Source of the DNA: a bacterium
GTDB taxonomy: Bacteria; Bacillota_I; Bacilli_A; RFN20; DUOF01
Direction: 5' to 3'
DNA length: 32,380 nucleotides
NCBI GenBank assembly: GCA_012839015.1
Contig: DUOF01000143.1
Coordinates: forward strand, 1 to 32,380
Positions 1 to 7,828 of the stretch are shown one piece after another. The notes under the pieces were generated by a model, which saw nothing but the letters and a program-made list of their open reading frames with translations, did not search any database and had not been told where the DNA came from. Each line of letters starts with the position of its first letter. Within the stretch, counting starts at the first letter, position 1. The translations under genes and the position numbers were made by a program.

Positions 1-182
1 CCATTAGCATATGGTGGCCCATCATGAAGTACAAAGGGTTTCTTGCCTTTGTTTTTCTCTATTAGAGAATCATATATCTTTAGTTGCTGCCAACTCTTTC
101 TAATATTTGGTTCCTTAACACTTAAGTTTCCCCTCATCTCAAACTTTGTTTTAGGCATCAATAGTGTTTTCTTGATTTCCAT
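1..182 (-). CDS. ileS: Isoleucyl-tRNA synthetase, N-terminal part (cut by window edge)
   Basis: Charges tRNA-Ile with isoleucine in the cytoplasm. The minus strand from the ATG at 182 encodes about 60 residues that run off the window start. They match the class I IleRS N-terminus: MEIKKTLLMPKTKFEMRGNL near the start and the class signature region FVLHDGPPYANG at the end, where HDGPPYANG precedes the HIGH-type motif. The start is preceded by AAAGGAGG at a good distance. The gene sits directly downstream of a T-box leader with an isoleucine specifier, which independently supports the identity. The order sepF ... ileS on one strand is the one seen in Bacillus. Only the N-terminus can be judged. 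Confidence 0.95.
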   Translation of the reverse strand, partial: MEIKKTLLMPKTKFEMRGNLSVKEPNIRKSWQQLKIYDSLIEKNKGKKPFVLHDGPPYAN

Positions 183-432
183 AACTTTTCCTCCTTTAAA
201 TAAAAAAGGTACCTTAAGGAACGTCATCTAGACGCGGTACCATCCTTTTTCATAAATAAAATTTATGCTCTTATACATTAACGCAGTCTCACGACTTTAG
301 TTACTAATTTCACTAAAGTAGCTCCAAAGTGATAATCCTAAACTAGTTATTAGTGCTTTTCACCATCCAGCACCTCTCTATAATAACTTTTGTCTAAGAT
401 CTTGTCTTTTTCTTAGCCTTTTTAATTTATAC
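183..432 (-). promoter_or_regulatory. T-box riboswitch leader of ileS (AUC specifier)
   Basis: Senses uncharged tRNA-Ile and controls transcription into ileS. Reading the minus strand, GGATTATCACTTTGGAGCT (about 322-340) carries the specifier ATC at 331-333, an isoleucine codon. The antiterminator is canonical: AAGGA (243-247), the T-bulge TGGTACC (236-242), helix GCGTC/GACGT (231-235 with 221-225), then TCCTT (216-220). The UGGU of the bulge can pair with a tRNA 3' end having discriminator A, as tRNA-Ile does. The competing terminator pairs the GGTACC of the bulge with GGTACC at 208-213, followed by six T (202-207). Boundaries at the 5' end are inferred from the promoter. Confidence 0.93.
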
Positions 433-438
433 TCGTCT

Positions 439-467
439 ATTATCACATAGATGAGTAATATTTTCAA
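439..467 (-). promoter_or_regulatory. Promoter of the ileS T-box transcript
   Basis: On the minus strand TTGAAA (462-467) and GATAAT (439-444) are separated by 17 bases, a good vegetative sigma-A spacing. It lies between the end of the upstream flavin reductase gene and the T-box stem I region, which is where a leader promoter is expected. Predicted from sequence only. Confidence 0.65.
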
Positions 468-500
468 TTATTTTTAGTATTTATACTTTTGCTATAACTA

Positions 501-1031
501 CTATCTAATTGATTTCATGGCTTTAGTCCAGGTAACTAATTGATCTAACATGCTTTCAACACTCTTAACATGGAAGTCAGCCGGTTTAAAGACTGTACCA
601 TTTTCAAAATCAGTAAACAAGTTAAAGGCTACATTAGTTCTTACATCAGCGATTTGAAGTTCTCCCATTACTGCTCTTAAGTGTTCAGCTGCTCTAACTC
701 CACCAGTTGAACCATAACTAACAATAGCAGCTGCTTTATTAGCCCATGGCTCCCTAGCTAAGTCTAAAGCGTTCTTTAAAGAACCTGATAGACTATGGTT
801 ATATTCTGCAGTGATGAAGATAAAACCATCTAAAGATGCTAACTTCTCGTTCCAGGCTGTAATGCCTTCAACTACATCGCTCTCACCTAAAAGTGGTAAC
901 TTATAGTCTTTTATATCAACAACTTCAAAAGTTGCATCATCTCTTTTTGTAGCAATATTCTTAATATATTCGCCTACTTGAGGGCTAACTCTTCCCTCTC
1001 TTGTACTACCTAACAAAATACCTATTTTCAT
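501..1031 (-). CDS. NAD(P)H-dependent FMN reductase family flavoprotein
   Basis: A 176-residue flavodoxin-fold protein of the FMN_red family (relatives: SsuE, ArsH, azobenzene and chromate reductases). Such enzymes bind FMN and pass electrons from NAD(P)H to quinones, azo dyes or metals. Visible marks: the N-terminal beta strand and phosphate loop GSTREGR at residues 9-15, and the second FMN loop with AEYNHSLSGSLKNALD, where family members usually have PEYNHS; here the residue before AEYN is Thr. Length is normal. The start has an AAGGAGG site 7-8 bases upstream. It stands between sepF and the ileS T-box, where Bacillus carries ylmG-ylmH-divIVA, so it is likely an insertion into an old neighbourhood. 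The physiological substrate cannot be read from sequence. Confidence 0.85.
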   Translation of the reverse strand: MKIGILLGSTREGRVSPQVGEYIKNIATKRDDATFEVVDIKDYKLPLLGESDVVEGITAWNEKLASLDGFIFITAEYNHSLSGSLKNALDLAREPWANKAAAIVSYGSTGGVRAAEHLRAVMGELQIADVRTNVAFNLFTDFENGTVFKPADFHVKSVESMLDQLVTWTKAMKSIR

Positions 1032-1109
1032 ATTTTTTCCTCCTTAAAAATAACTATTTAAATCAATTATAGATTGAATTATAAAAATCTCCTATAGAAA
1101 AGAGACTTA

Positions 1110-1421
1110 TTATTTACCTTTATTAACTATAAACTCAAATTCTATTTTAGAATTTCTTTTAATTTCACCATTTAGGGCAAATATGACTCCACCTAAAAAG
1201 TTAATCATCTTTAGTGCATCAGTTTTATTAAGTTCACTAATATCTAAAATAACATTAGTATTGTTTTTTAGATCACTGGCAATTGATTGAGTTTGTTGAA
1301 AACTAATCGGTTTATGAATTACGCTTGTCTTAGAGGTATTCTTAGGTTTTTCTATGTGATAAAAAAGAGTTTCTTCTTCATCTGGAAATAATTTCTTCTT
1401 TATCTTTTTAGAAAATCCCAT
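1110..1421 (-). CDS. sepF: Cell division protein SepF (short form)
   Basis: SepF bundles and curves FtsZ polymers and ties them to the membrane through an N-terminal amphipathic helix. This 103-residue protein has such an N-terminus (MGFSKKIKKKLF), a short acidic and polar linker, and a C-terminal SepF core: NVILDISELNKTDALKMINF followed by LGGVIFALNGEIKR, which corresponds to the family pattern of a strand, a helix and the (V/I)xALNGxI segment. It is shorter than the roughly 150 residues of Bacillus SepF, mainly in the linker. It follows sigG on the same strand and has its own candidate promoter. Together with FtsZ and FtsA in this window it indicates FtsZ-based division. Identification is by motif and synteny. 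Confidence 0.88.
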   Translation of the reverse strand: MGFSKKIKKKLFPDEEETLFYHIEKPKNTSKTSVIHKPISFQQTQSIASDLKNNTNVILDISELNKTDALKMINFLGGVIFALNGEIKRNSKIEFEFIVNKGK

Positions 1422-1438
1422 AGTTACACCTCAATCCC

Positions 1439-1466
1439 ATTATACTACAAAAATAATGAAGTTAAA
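1439..1466 (-). promoter_or_regulatory. Candidate promoter of sepF
   Basis: In the gap between sigG and sepF the minus strand reads TTTAAC (1461-1466), 16 bases, TATAAT (1439-1444), then GGGATTGAGGTGTAACT before the sepF ATG. The GAGGTG is the ribosome binding site. This would let sepF be transcribed apart from sigG. Confidence 0.6.
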
Positions 1467-1473
1467 GAATATT

Positions 1474-2247
1474 TTAGAAATAACTTCTAAGAGACTCAAT
1501 CGCGCTCTTTTCTAGTCTTGAAACTTGAGCTTGTGAAATATTAAATTCACTAGCTATTTCAAATTGGGTTTTACCAAGGTAATAACGGTCTTTGATAATG
1601 GTTCGCTGTTGTTCATTTAACCTTTTTATGGCATTTCTAAGCGTTATATAGTTAACTAGTTTTTCATTACTATAGTAATCATCTCCGAGCTGATCTATCA
1701 AATAGATAGCGTCATCCCCTTCACCATATATTGGATCATAGAGCGAGACTACGCTCTGAGTGGAACTTAAAGCCTCCTGAATACTCTTAACATCGACTTC
1801 AAGGATCTCTGCGATTTGTTCTTCGCTAGGTTCATTATGATACTTCATAATGTACTCTTCTTTAACCTTCATGCTTTTGTAGGCCAAGTCTTTAATCTGC
1901 CTTGAGATTCTAACCGGGGTATTATCCCTTAAGTATCTTTTTATCTCACCGATAATCATCGGTACTGCATAGGTAGAGAAGCGAAGATTATAACTTAAAT
2001 CAAAGTTATTAATCGCTTTAATTAAACCGATACAACCGATTTGAAATAAGTCATCAAGATTATCAGTTCGATTAGAAAACTTCTTAATAACCGATAAGAT
2101 AAGCTTTAAGTTGCCATTGACGATCTCATTTTGGACTGAAGCGTCTCCTGCTTGTAGTCTTTTTATAAGCTGAATTGTCTCTTCATTTTTTAGAACCTTA
2201 ATATTACTAGTTTCTACACCAGTAATAACAACTTTATGTCTTGCCAT
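1474..2247 (-). CDS. sigG: RNA polymerase sporulation sigma factor SigG homolog
   Basis: Sigma-70 family factor of 257 residues, close to the 260 of Bacillus SigG, which drives late forespore transcription. The N-terminus (MARHKVVITGVETSNIKVLK) follows the SigG-specific leader of the family (M-R-K-V-I-GV-TS--VLKNEE), which SigF and SigB do not share. Region 2 is strongly conserved: DDLFQIGCIGLIKAINNFDL and RFSTYAVPMIIGEIKRYLRD. Region 4.2 has the helix-turn-helix GKTQFEIASEFNISQAQVSR near residues 225-245. The gene lies just upstream of sepF and ileS, as in Bacillus, but sigE and ylmA-ylmE are absent. The start is ATG with GAGTGAT upstream. A SigF or SigB subgroup assignment is the only real alternative; the leader argues for SigG. 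Whether the organism sporulates cannot be told from here. Confidence 0.88.
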   Translation of the reverse strand: MARHKVVITGVETSNIKVLKNEETIQLIKRLQAGDASVQNEIVNGNLKLILSVIKKFSNRTDNLDDLFQIGCIGLIKAINNFDLSYNLRFSTYAVPMIIGEIKRYLRDNTPVRISRQIKDLAYKSMKVKEEYIMKYHNEPSEEQIAEILEVDVKSIQEALSSTQSVVSLYDPIYGEGDDAIYLIDQLGDDYYSNEKLVNYITLRNAIKRLNEQQRTIIKDRYYLGKTQFEIASEFNISQAQVSRLEKSAIESLRSYF

Positions 2248-2296
2248 TTTATCACTCTCAAAATGAGTTTGCCCAAAACGGCGGGTTTTATTCTAT

Positions 2297-4849
2297 TTAA
2301 AAGTCATCATCTAATAGATCTAGAATAGAGATTTTCTCATAGTCTGTCTCTTTAGTATCATTCTTCTTTGGTGTGTCAATACTACTTGTTCCAATACTCA
2401 CACTAGGGCGATAAATAAATGTATTATTACCAACGATGTCAACATGATTGCTAGATGCCGTGATTATTTGTTCATTATTAGCAATCTGTAAGTTATTTTT
2501 CATATTACGCTCTAGCGGTGAAGGTTTTTCACCTAAATCTAATTCAATTAGATTATTTGTGCTAAGAGCGAATGCTTTTTCACCTTCGTTTACTAAACCA
2601 AAGTAAACCGCTTCATGTGGGTCTGATTTGAAACATTTAAAGATAGAAGTAGGTTTATTAACCCTGCCAGTAGTATCAATACTATCCGGGTTAATTACCT
2701 TAAAGCCACCTTGCCTACTAACAAGATATGTATTCTTGGTATTGTTCTTGTGTAGGACTGCCATACCAATTGGATTTCCATATCTCTTTAAATTACTAAT
2801 AGCTTTAACACCAGCAGCCTTAACACCGATCGGTGAAACTTCTTCTTCATGATACTTAACAGCATAACCCTGATCAGTAGCGATAATAATCTGACTATCT
2901 CCGTCTCCAAAACCAACACCGATTAGATAGTCATCTTCTTTATCAACTTTAGCACATTTATATGTTTTAGTGTATCTTTGTACTTCAAACTCAGAAAGAC
3001 TTGTTTTTTTAATTAAGCCTTTATGGGTTGCTAGGATAATATTAACATCACTATTAAACTCGCTAACTAAGATACCACCTACAATAAACTCATTGCTAGA
3101 CAAGGTGGCAATATTATTAATGTGCTCACCATCGTCTTTCCATTTACCTTCTGCTAATTCAAAGACTGGGATGTATATATAGTTACCTAGAGTGGTAAAT
3201 AAGAGTAAGACATCAGTCGTCATTGCACTGGTGACTCCTACTAGTATATCATCATCCTTAACGTTAGGTAGTTCATCTTGAGTAGCGTTATAAGACTTAA
3301 GTGAAGATCTCTTTGCATATCCTCTTCTAGTAAAACTAACCATAACCTCCTCTTTAGTTATCATATCTTTTTTATCAATAACTATTTCATCAATCTCTTC
3401 TTCTAATGCACTAAGTCTAGGTGAATCATAAGTTTTTCTAATTTCAGTTAGTTCTCTAATAACTAGTTTTCTAAGTTTTCCTTCATCACTTAGTAGTTCT
3501 TTTAACTCTTCTACTTGTTTAACTAACTCTTCTTTTTCATTAACAAGCAAGTCTACATCAGTAGAAGACAAACGATAAAGTTGTAAAGAAACAATCGCTT
3601 CAGCTTGTTTCTCACTTATAGAGTATCTACTTATTAGATTATCTTTAGAGTCACTCTTATTTTTACTCTTTCTAATAATAGCAATAACTTCATCTAGGTT
3701 ATCAACGGCGATAATAAGACCATCGATGATATGTAGTCTGTCTTTAGCCTTGTCTAAATCAAACTGACATCTCTTTGTATCTACTTCAATTTGATGGGCA
3801 TTATAAGCATCAATTAATTCTAAAACTCCTAGTTGCATCGGGCGATTATTATTAATAACTACCATATTATAGTTATAATTTATTTGTAATGAAGTATTCT
3901 TCATCAAGTAATTCAAGATTAGTTCTGGATCAGCGTCTCTTTTAATATCAATAGCAATCCTTAGACCTTCTTTATCACTCTCATCCCTAACTTCGATAAT
4001 ACCGTCAATCTTTTTATCAAAGGCTATTTGATCAATACTTCTAACTAGGTCACTCTTAACAACCTCATATGGTATTTCGCTAACAATAATTTGATACATT
4101 TTCTTCGATTCTTTAATCTCACACTTAGATTTAATAACACATTTACCTCTACCTGTAGCAAAAGCATCTTTAATTCCTTCTTTTCCTTGAACTATACCAC
4201 CAGTAGGAAAATCTGGACCTTTAATAAACTCCATTATTTCTTCTAGCATACAACTTGGGTTCTTAAGTCTATAAATAGCAGCATTAATGACCTCGCTTAG
4301 ATTATGCGGAGGTATTTCAGTAGCATAACCTGCTGCTATACCTTTAGCGCCATTAACTAAAAGGGCCGGGAATCTAGCAGGTAATACCGTAGGTTCTAAC
4401 ATTGTATCATCAAAGTTGTAAACCATGTTTACAGTATCTTTTTCAATATCTTTTAAAAGTTCATTAGCAATTTTACTTAGGCGTGCTTCAGTATAACGCA
4501 TCGCTGCTGCAGGGTCATTATCAATTGACCCGTTGTTACCGTGCATATCAATAAGGATCTCATTGTTCTTCCACCACTGCGACATTCTCACCATGGCATC
4601 ATAAACACTAGTATCACCATGTGGGTGATAGTTACCTATTACATTACCAACAGTTTTAGCAGATTTTCTATGGGGACGAGTGAAAGTATTCCCATCCTTA
4701 TACATAGCATATAGAATCCTTCTTTGGACTGGTTTTAAGCCGTCTCTTACGTCTGGGAGTGCTCTTTCTTGAATAATGTATTTGGAATATCGAGCGAAGC
4801 GATCTCCCATGATATCATGCAGCGAGTAAACTAAATTCTTATCTTCCAT
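2297..4849 (-). CDS. parC: DNA topoisomerase IV subunit A
   Basis: ParC is the DNA breakage subunit of topoisomerase IV, which unlinks daughter chromosomes. The 850-residue protein has the winged-helix/tower breakage domain with PDVRDGLKPVQRRILYAMY (residues 32-50), the quinolone-site region HPHGDTSVYDAM (75-86) and the catalytic tyrosine Y119 in AAMRYTEARL. A coiled-coil region follows around 430-500, then a C-terminal beta-pinwheel domain from about residue 500 with repeated blade motifs such as GYAVKY and GGFKV. The acidic tail ends LLDDDF. Its ATG overlaps the parE stop by one base (TAATG), so the two are translationally coupled. GyrA is the alternative, but linkage to parE and divergence from plsY, as in Bacillus, favour ParC. 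Confidence 0.93.
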   Translation of the reverse strand: MEDKNLVYSLHDIMGDRFARYSKYIIQERALPDVRDGLKPVQRRILYAMYKDGNTFTRPHRKSAKTVGNVIGNYHPHGDTSVYDAMVRMSQWWKNNEILIDMHGNNGSIDNDPAAAMRYTEARLSKIANELLKDIEKDTVNMVYNFDDTMLEPTVLPARFPALLVNGAKGIAAGYATEIPPHNLSEVINAAIYRLKNPSCMLEEIMEFIKGPDFPTGGIVQGKEGIKDAFATGRGKCVIKSKCEIKESKKMYQIIVSEIPYEVVKSDLVRSIDQIAFDKKIDGIIEVRDESDKEGLRIAIDIKRDADPELILNYLMKNTSLQINYNYNMVVINNNRPMQLGVLELIDAYNAHQIEVDTKRCQFDLDKAKDRLHIIDGLIIAVDNLDEVIAIIRKSKNKSDSKDNLISRYSISEKQAEAIVSLQLYRLSSTDVDLLVNEKEELVKQVEELKELLSDEGKLRKLVIRELTEIRKTYDSPRLSALEEEIDEIVIDKKDMITKEEVMVSFTRRGYAKRSSLKSYNATQDELPNVKDDDILVGVTSAMTTDVLLLFTTLGNYIYIPVFELAEGKWKDDGEHINNIATLSSNEFIVGGILVSEFNSDVNIILATHKGLIKKTSLSEFEVQRYTKTYKCAKVDKEDDYLIGVGFGDGDSQIIIATDQGYAVKYHEEEVSPIGVKAAGVKAISNLKRYGNPIGMAVLHKNNTKNTYLVSRQGGFKVINPDSIDTTGRVNKPTSIFKCFKSDPHEAVYFGLVNEGEKAFALSTNNLIELDLGEKPSPLERNMKNNLQIANNEQIITASSNHVDIVGNNTFIYRPSVSIGTSSIDTPKKNDTKETDYEKISILDLLDDDF

Positions 4850-6786
4850 TATACTTCACTCCCTTCACTAAAATTATCTTCAAGGGTAAATTTAACGTTA
4901 TCCTCGATCCATTTTCTACGAACATCAACCTTATTACCCATTAAAACACTAACTCGACGATCGGCATTAACAAGGTCATCGACACTAACTTGAATTAGGG
5001 TTCTAGTTTTAGGATCCATGGTAGTTTCCCAAAGTTGTTCGGCGTTCATCTCACCTAGACCCTTATATCTTTGGATAGTGTATTTGTCACCGAGTTCTTT
5101 TTTAGCCTCTTCTAACTCAATTTCATCCCAAGCATACTTAAACTTTTCGCTCTTACCAACCTTTTTACTCACCTTATATAGAGGTGGACAAGCTAAGAAG
5201 ACCCTTCCGTGTTCAATCATCGGTCTCATGAAACGATAAAAGAAAGTAAGTAGGAGTACTTGAATATGTGCTCCATCGGTATCAGCATCAGTCATAATGA
5301 TTATTTTTCCATATCTTGCATCCTTGATATCAAAGTCTTCGCCTACACCTGCTCCAATAGTATGAATGATAGTAGATATCTCCTCATTCTTAAGAACATC
5401 TTCTATTCTAGTTTTCTCACTATTAATAACCTTACCTCTAAGCGGTAAGATGGCCTGATGGTGACGATCTCGTCCCTGTTTTGCACTACCACCGGCAGAA
5501 TCCCCTTCCACTAGGAATAGTTCATTTAACATCTTATTTTTAGATTGAGCCGGAGTTAGTTTACCACTTAAAATCCTTTCAACCTTATTCTTCTTAGAAT
5601 TTCTAGCATTTTCTCTAGCTTTTCTTGCAGCGTCTCTTACTTGTCTTGCTTTAAGCGATTTCTTAATAAGAGTCTGGGCTATTTCCTTGTTTTCCTCTAA
5701 GAATGCTGTTAGCTTTTCAAAAACAACATTCTCAACCGCACCTTTAGCTTCACTAGTACCTAGCTTACCTTTTGTTTGGCCTTCAAACTGAAGCAAATTT
5801 TCTCCGATCTTCAAAGATACAATCGCAGTAAGACCCTCTCTTACATCGCTTCCATCTAAATTCTTTTCTCTCTCTTTTAGGAAATTATATTTCCTGGCAT
5901 ATTCATTAAATGCTTTAGTAAAGGCAGTCTTAAGCCCCACTTCATGGGTACCACCATCAATTGTTCTTAAATTGTTAACAAAAGATAAAACACTTTCTTC
6001 ATACTCATTGCAAAATTGGAAAGCTACTTCTACTTGAATACCACTACTTTCTTGTTCAAAGTAAACTGGCTCATGTAAAGGCGTTTTTAGCTCGTTAACA
6101 AATTCAACAAAAGCAACAAGTCCATTCTCGTAACAAAATGTTTCTTGTCTATTTCCCTTTTCATCAATTAAAATTATTTCCAAACCTTTTATCAAGAAAG
6201 CACTCTCTTTAAGCCTTTCTGAAATAGTATTGTAATTAAAATCTATATCTGAAAATATCTTTCTATCTGGTTTAAAGCGTACTAGGGTACCGTGACGGTA
6301 ACTATTACCTACTACCTTTAAAGGTGAAACGAGGTTCCCCCCTTTTTCAAATCTAATATTATGTATTTTGCCATCTCTATAGATAGTAATATCCATAAAT
6401 TCACTTAAAGCATTAACTACACTCCCACCAACACCGTGTAGACCAGAAGAGGTCTTATAACCACCCTCTTGTCCAAACTTACCACCAGCATGTAAAACGG
6501 TATAAACTACTTCAGGTGTAGATTTACCAGAAACGTGTTTCCCGGTCGGGATACCTCTTCCCTCATCTTGTATAGAAATACTGTTATCTTTATGTAAAGT
6601 AACGACAATTTTATTTCCCCATCCGCCCATTGCCTCATCAATCGCGTTGTCGACTATTTCCCAAACTAGGTGATGTAGTCCTCGATAATCCGTGGAACCG
6701 ATATACATACCTGGTCTCTTCCTTACTGCTTGTAAACCTTCTAAAATTTGAATACTACTCTCATTATAACCACTACTAACGGACAC
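4849..6786 (-). CDS. parE: DNA topoisomerase IV subunit B
   Basis: ATPase subunit of topoisomerase IV (645 residues, normal length). The GHKL ATP-binding domain shows RKRPGMYIGST (22-32), the catalytic Glu43 and Mg-binding Asn47 in EIVDNAIDEA, the DEGRGIP box and the ATP lid GLHGVGGSVVNAL. The transducer domain follows, and the TOPRIM domain carries EGDSAGGSAKQGRDR and DADTDGAHI, which bind metal. The C-terminus has the usual QRYKGLGEMN. The start is a GTG (MSVSSG) with GAGAGGAG upstream; a TATAAT box lies on the minus strand at 6821-6826. It is transcribed divergently from plsY and coupled to parC. Confidence 0.94.
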   Translation of the reverse strand: MSVSSGYNESSIQILEGLQAVRKRPGMYIGSTDYRGLHHLVWEIVDNAIDEAMGGWGNKIVVTLHKDNSISIQDEGRGIPTGKHVSGKSTPEVVYTVLHAGGKFGQEGGYKTSSGLHGVGGSVVNALSEFMDITIYRDGKIHNIRFEKGGNLVSPLKVVGNSYRHGTLVRFKPDRKIFSDIDFNYNTISERLKESAFLIKGLEIILIDEKGNRQETFCYENGLVAFVEFVNELKTPLHEPVYFEQESSGIQVEVAFQFCNEYEESVLSFVNNLRTIDGGTHEVGLKTAFTKAFNEYARKYNFLKEREKNLDGSDVREGLTAIVSLKIGENLLQFEGQTKGKLGTSEAKGAVENVVFEKLTAFLEENKEIAQTLIKKSLKARQVRDAARKARENARNSKKNKVERILSGKLTPAQSKNKMLNELFLVEGDSAGGSAKQGRDRHHQAILPLRGKVINSEKTRIEDVLKNEEISTIIHTIGAGVGEDFDIKDARYGKIIIMTDADTDGAHIQVLLLTFFYRFMRPMIEHGRVFLACPPLYKVSKKVGKSEKFKYAWDEIELEEAKKELGDKYTIQRYKGLGEMNAEQLWETTMDPKTRTLIQVSVDDLVNADRRVSVLMGNKVDVRRKWIEDNVKFTLEDNFSEGSEV

Positions 6787-6835
6787 ACAAAAACTCCTCT
6801 CAAAACGTCAATACTCAATTATTATACAAAAATTA

Positions 6836-6864
6836 TTAGTCAATTGCACTATTTAATGTATAAT
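6836..6864 (+). promoter_or_regulatory. Candidate promoter of plsY
   Basis: TTAGTC (6836-6841), 17 bases, then a perfect TATAAT (6859-6864), ending about 18 bases before the proposed plsY ATG. The same 90-base gap carries a minus-strand TATAAT (6821-6826) suitable for parE, so this is a compact divergent promoter region. Confidence 0.6.
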
Positions 6865-6882
6865 TAATGCGAGGTGGACCAT

Positions 6883-7521
6883 ATGTACTACATATTTTCA
6901 TTGAACGTTGGCTATTTGATTGGATCGATTCCTTTCTCATTATTATTAGGTAAAATCTTCTGTAAAAAAGATATTAGGGAAGCAGGAAGTGGTAACTTAG
7001 GTGCCAGTAATGCCGGTAGGGTTTTGGGTAAAAAAATTGGCATCGCCACTCTTTTACTTGATCTTCTTAAATGTAGCTTATCGGTTCTAATAATTTTCTT
7101 ACTACTTAGAAATAATCCTGATATAACCTATCTTTCTCACTACCTATACCTAGCAGGTATAGGAGCATTAATCGGGCATTGTTATCCTCTGTTTGCCTCA
7201 TTCAGGGGTGGTAAGGCAGTTGCTAGTACTTTTGGGTTTTTACTAATCATGAATTTATATTTATTTCTAATCGGGGTTGTTTTATTCTTCCTAATCTTAA
7301 AACTAACTAAGACTGTGAGTCTTTCATCAATGTTTAGTTTGGTATTTGTCGCCATTCTTTCATTCTTACCAATATTCAATAATTCTCTACTACTAGGAGT
7401 TAGCTTAGACCTAGCATTTAGTATTACTTTACTGGTAATGGTTTCACTAGTTATCTACCGACATGAATCTAATATAGTTAAGATAATGAATCGAAGTGAA
7501 AATAAAGTAACCTGGTTATAA
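6883..7521 (+). CDS. plsY: Acyl-phosphate:glycerol-3-phosphate acyltransferase PlsY
   Basis: Integral membrane enzyme that moves an acyl group from acyl phosphate to glycerol 3-phosphate, giving lysophosphatidic acid, the first step of phospholipid synthesis. The 212-residue hydrophobic protein has the three family motifs: GSGNLGASNAGRVLGKK, GHCYPLFASFRGGKAVAS and YRHESNIVKIMNRSENK, within about seven membrane segments. A GTG at 6874 lies in the same frame, but it forms part of the GAGGTGG ribosome site, so the ATG at 6883 is the likely start. Its position head-to-head with parE-parC is the Bacillus arrangement. A bidirectional terminator follows. Confidence 0.95.
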   Translation: MYYIFSLNVGYLIGSIPFSLLLGKIFCKKDIREAGSGNLGASNAGRVLGKKIGIATLLLDLLKCSLSVLIIFLLLRNNPDITYLSHYLYLAGIGALIGHCYPLFASFRGGKAVASTFGFLLIMNLYLFLIGVVLFFLILKLTKTVSLSSMFSLVFVAILSFLPIFNNSLLLGVSLDLAFSITLLVMVSLVIYRHESNIVKIMNRSENKVTWL

Positions 7522-7530
7522 AATAGTATA

Positions 7531-7563
7531 AAAAAACAACTTAATCATTATAAGTTGTTTTTA
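7531..7563. terminator. Bidirectional terminator between plsY and yneF
   Basis: AAAAACAACTTA and TAAGTTGTTTTT form a long stem around a short loop, with A-runs on one side and T-runs on the other. It sits between convergent plsY and yneF and can stop transcription from both sides. Confidence 0.85.
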
Positions 7564-7577
7564 TATTTAACAGAGAA

Positions 7578-7787
7578 TTACTTATGTTTATTCATTGAAT
7601 TCATTACTTGTCTAATTTGGGTCTCGGATGGTTTTCTTCCCATTTGTAAGAACATCGCTCTAATCATTTTCTCATTGATCGGAGGATTTTTCTTCATTTG
7701 GTTCATGAACAAGTTTCTTGAAATAAAAAATCCAAGTATACCACCAACAAGTAAACCTCCAACTGCAAGTAAAATATCAATCAACAT
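7578..7787 (-). CDS. yneF: YneF family (UPF0154) small membrane protein
   Basis: A 69-residue protein with one N-terminal membrane segment (LLAVGGLLVGGILGFFISR, residues about 5-24), then a conserved soluble tail with NPPINEKMIRAMFLQMGRKP and SETQIRQVMNSM. This pattern, PPInEkMiraMf-QMGrkPSe--i-q-m, defines the UPF0154/YneF family, whose function is unknown. Length is typical. GAGG lies upstream of the ATG. It follows tkt and the SirA candidate on the same strand, the order found in Bacillus (tkt-yneE-yneF), which supports the assignment. Confidence 0.92.
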   Translation of the reverse strand: MLIDILLAVGGLLVGGILGFFISRNLFMNQMKKNPPINEKMIRAMFLQMGRKPSETQIRQVMNSMNKHK

Positions 7788-7828
7788 ATTACAACCTCAT
7801 TTCTTTATCTATTCTAACTAATAGTTTT

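Noticed and set aside
43..231. Plus-strand open frame of 62 codons at the window start
   Set aside because: It lies over the minus-strand ileS start and T-box, has no ribosome site and no recognisable protein.
7555..7821. Plus-strand open frame of 88 codons over yneF
   Set aside because: It is the complement of yneF, which has family motifs, and it begins inside the terminator.
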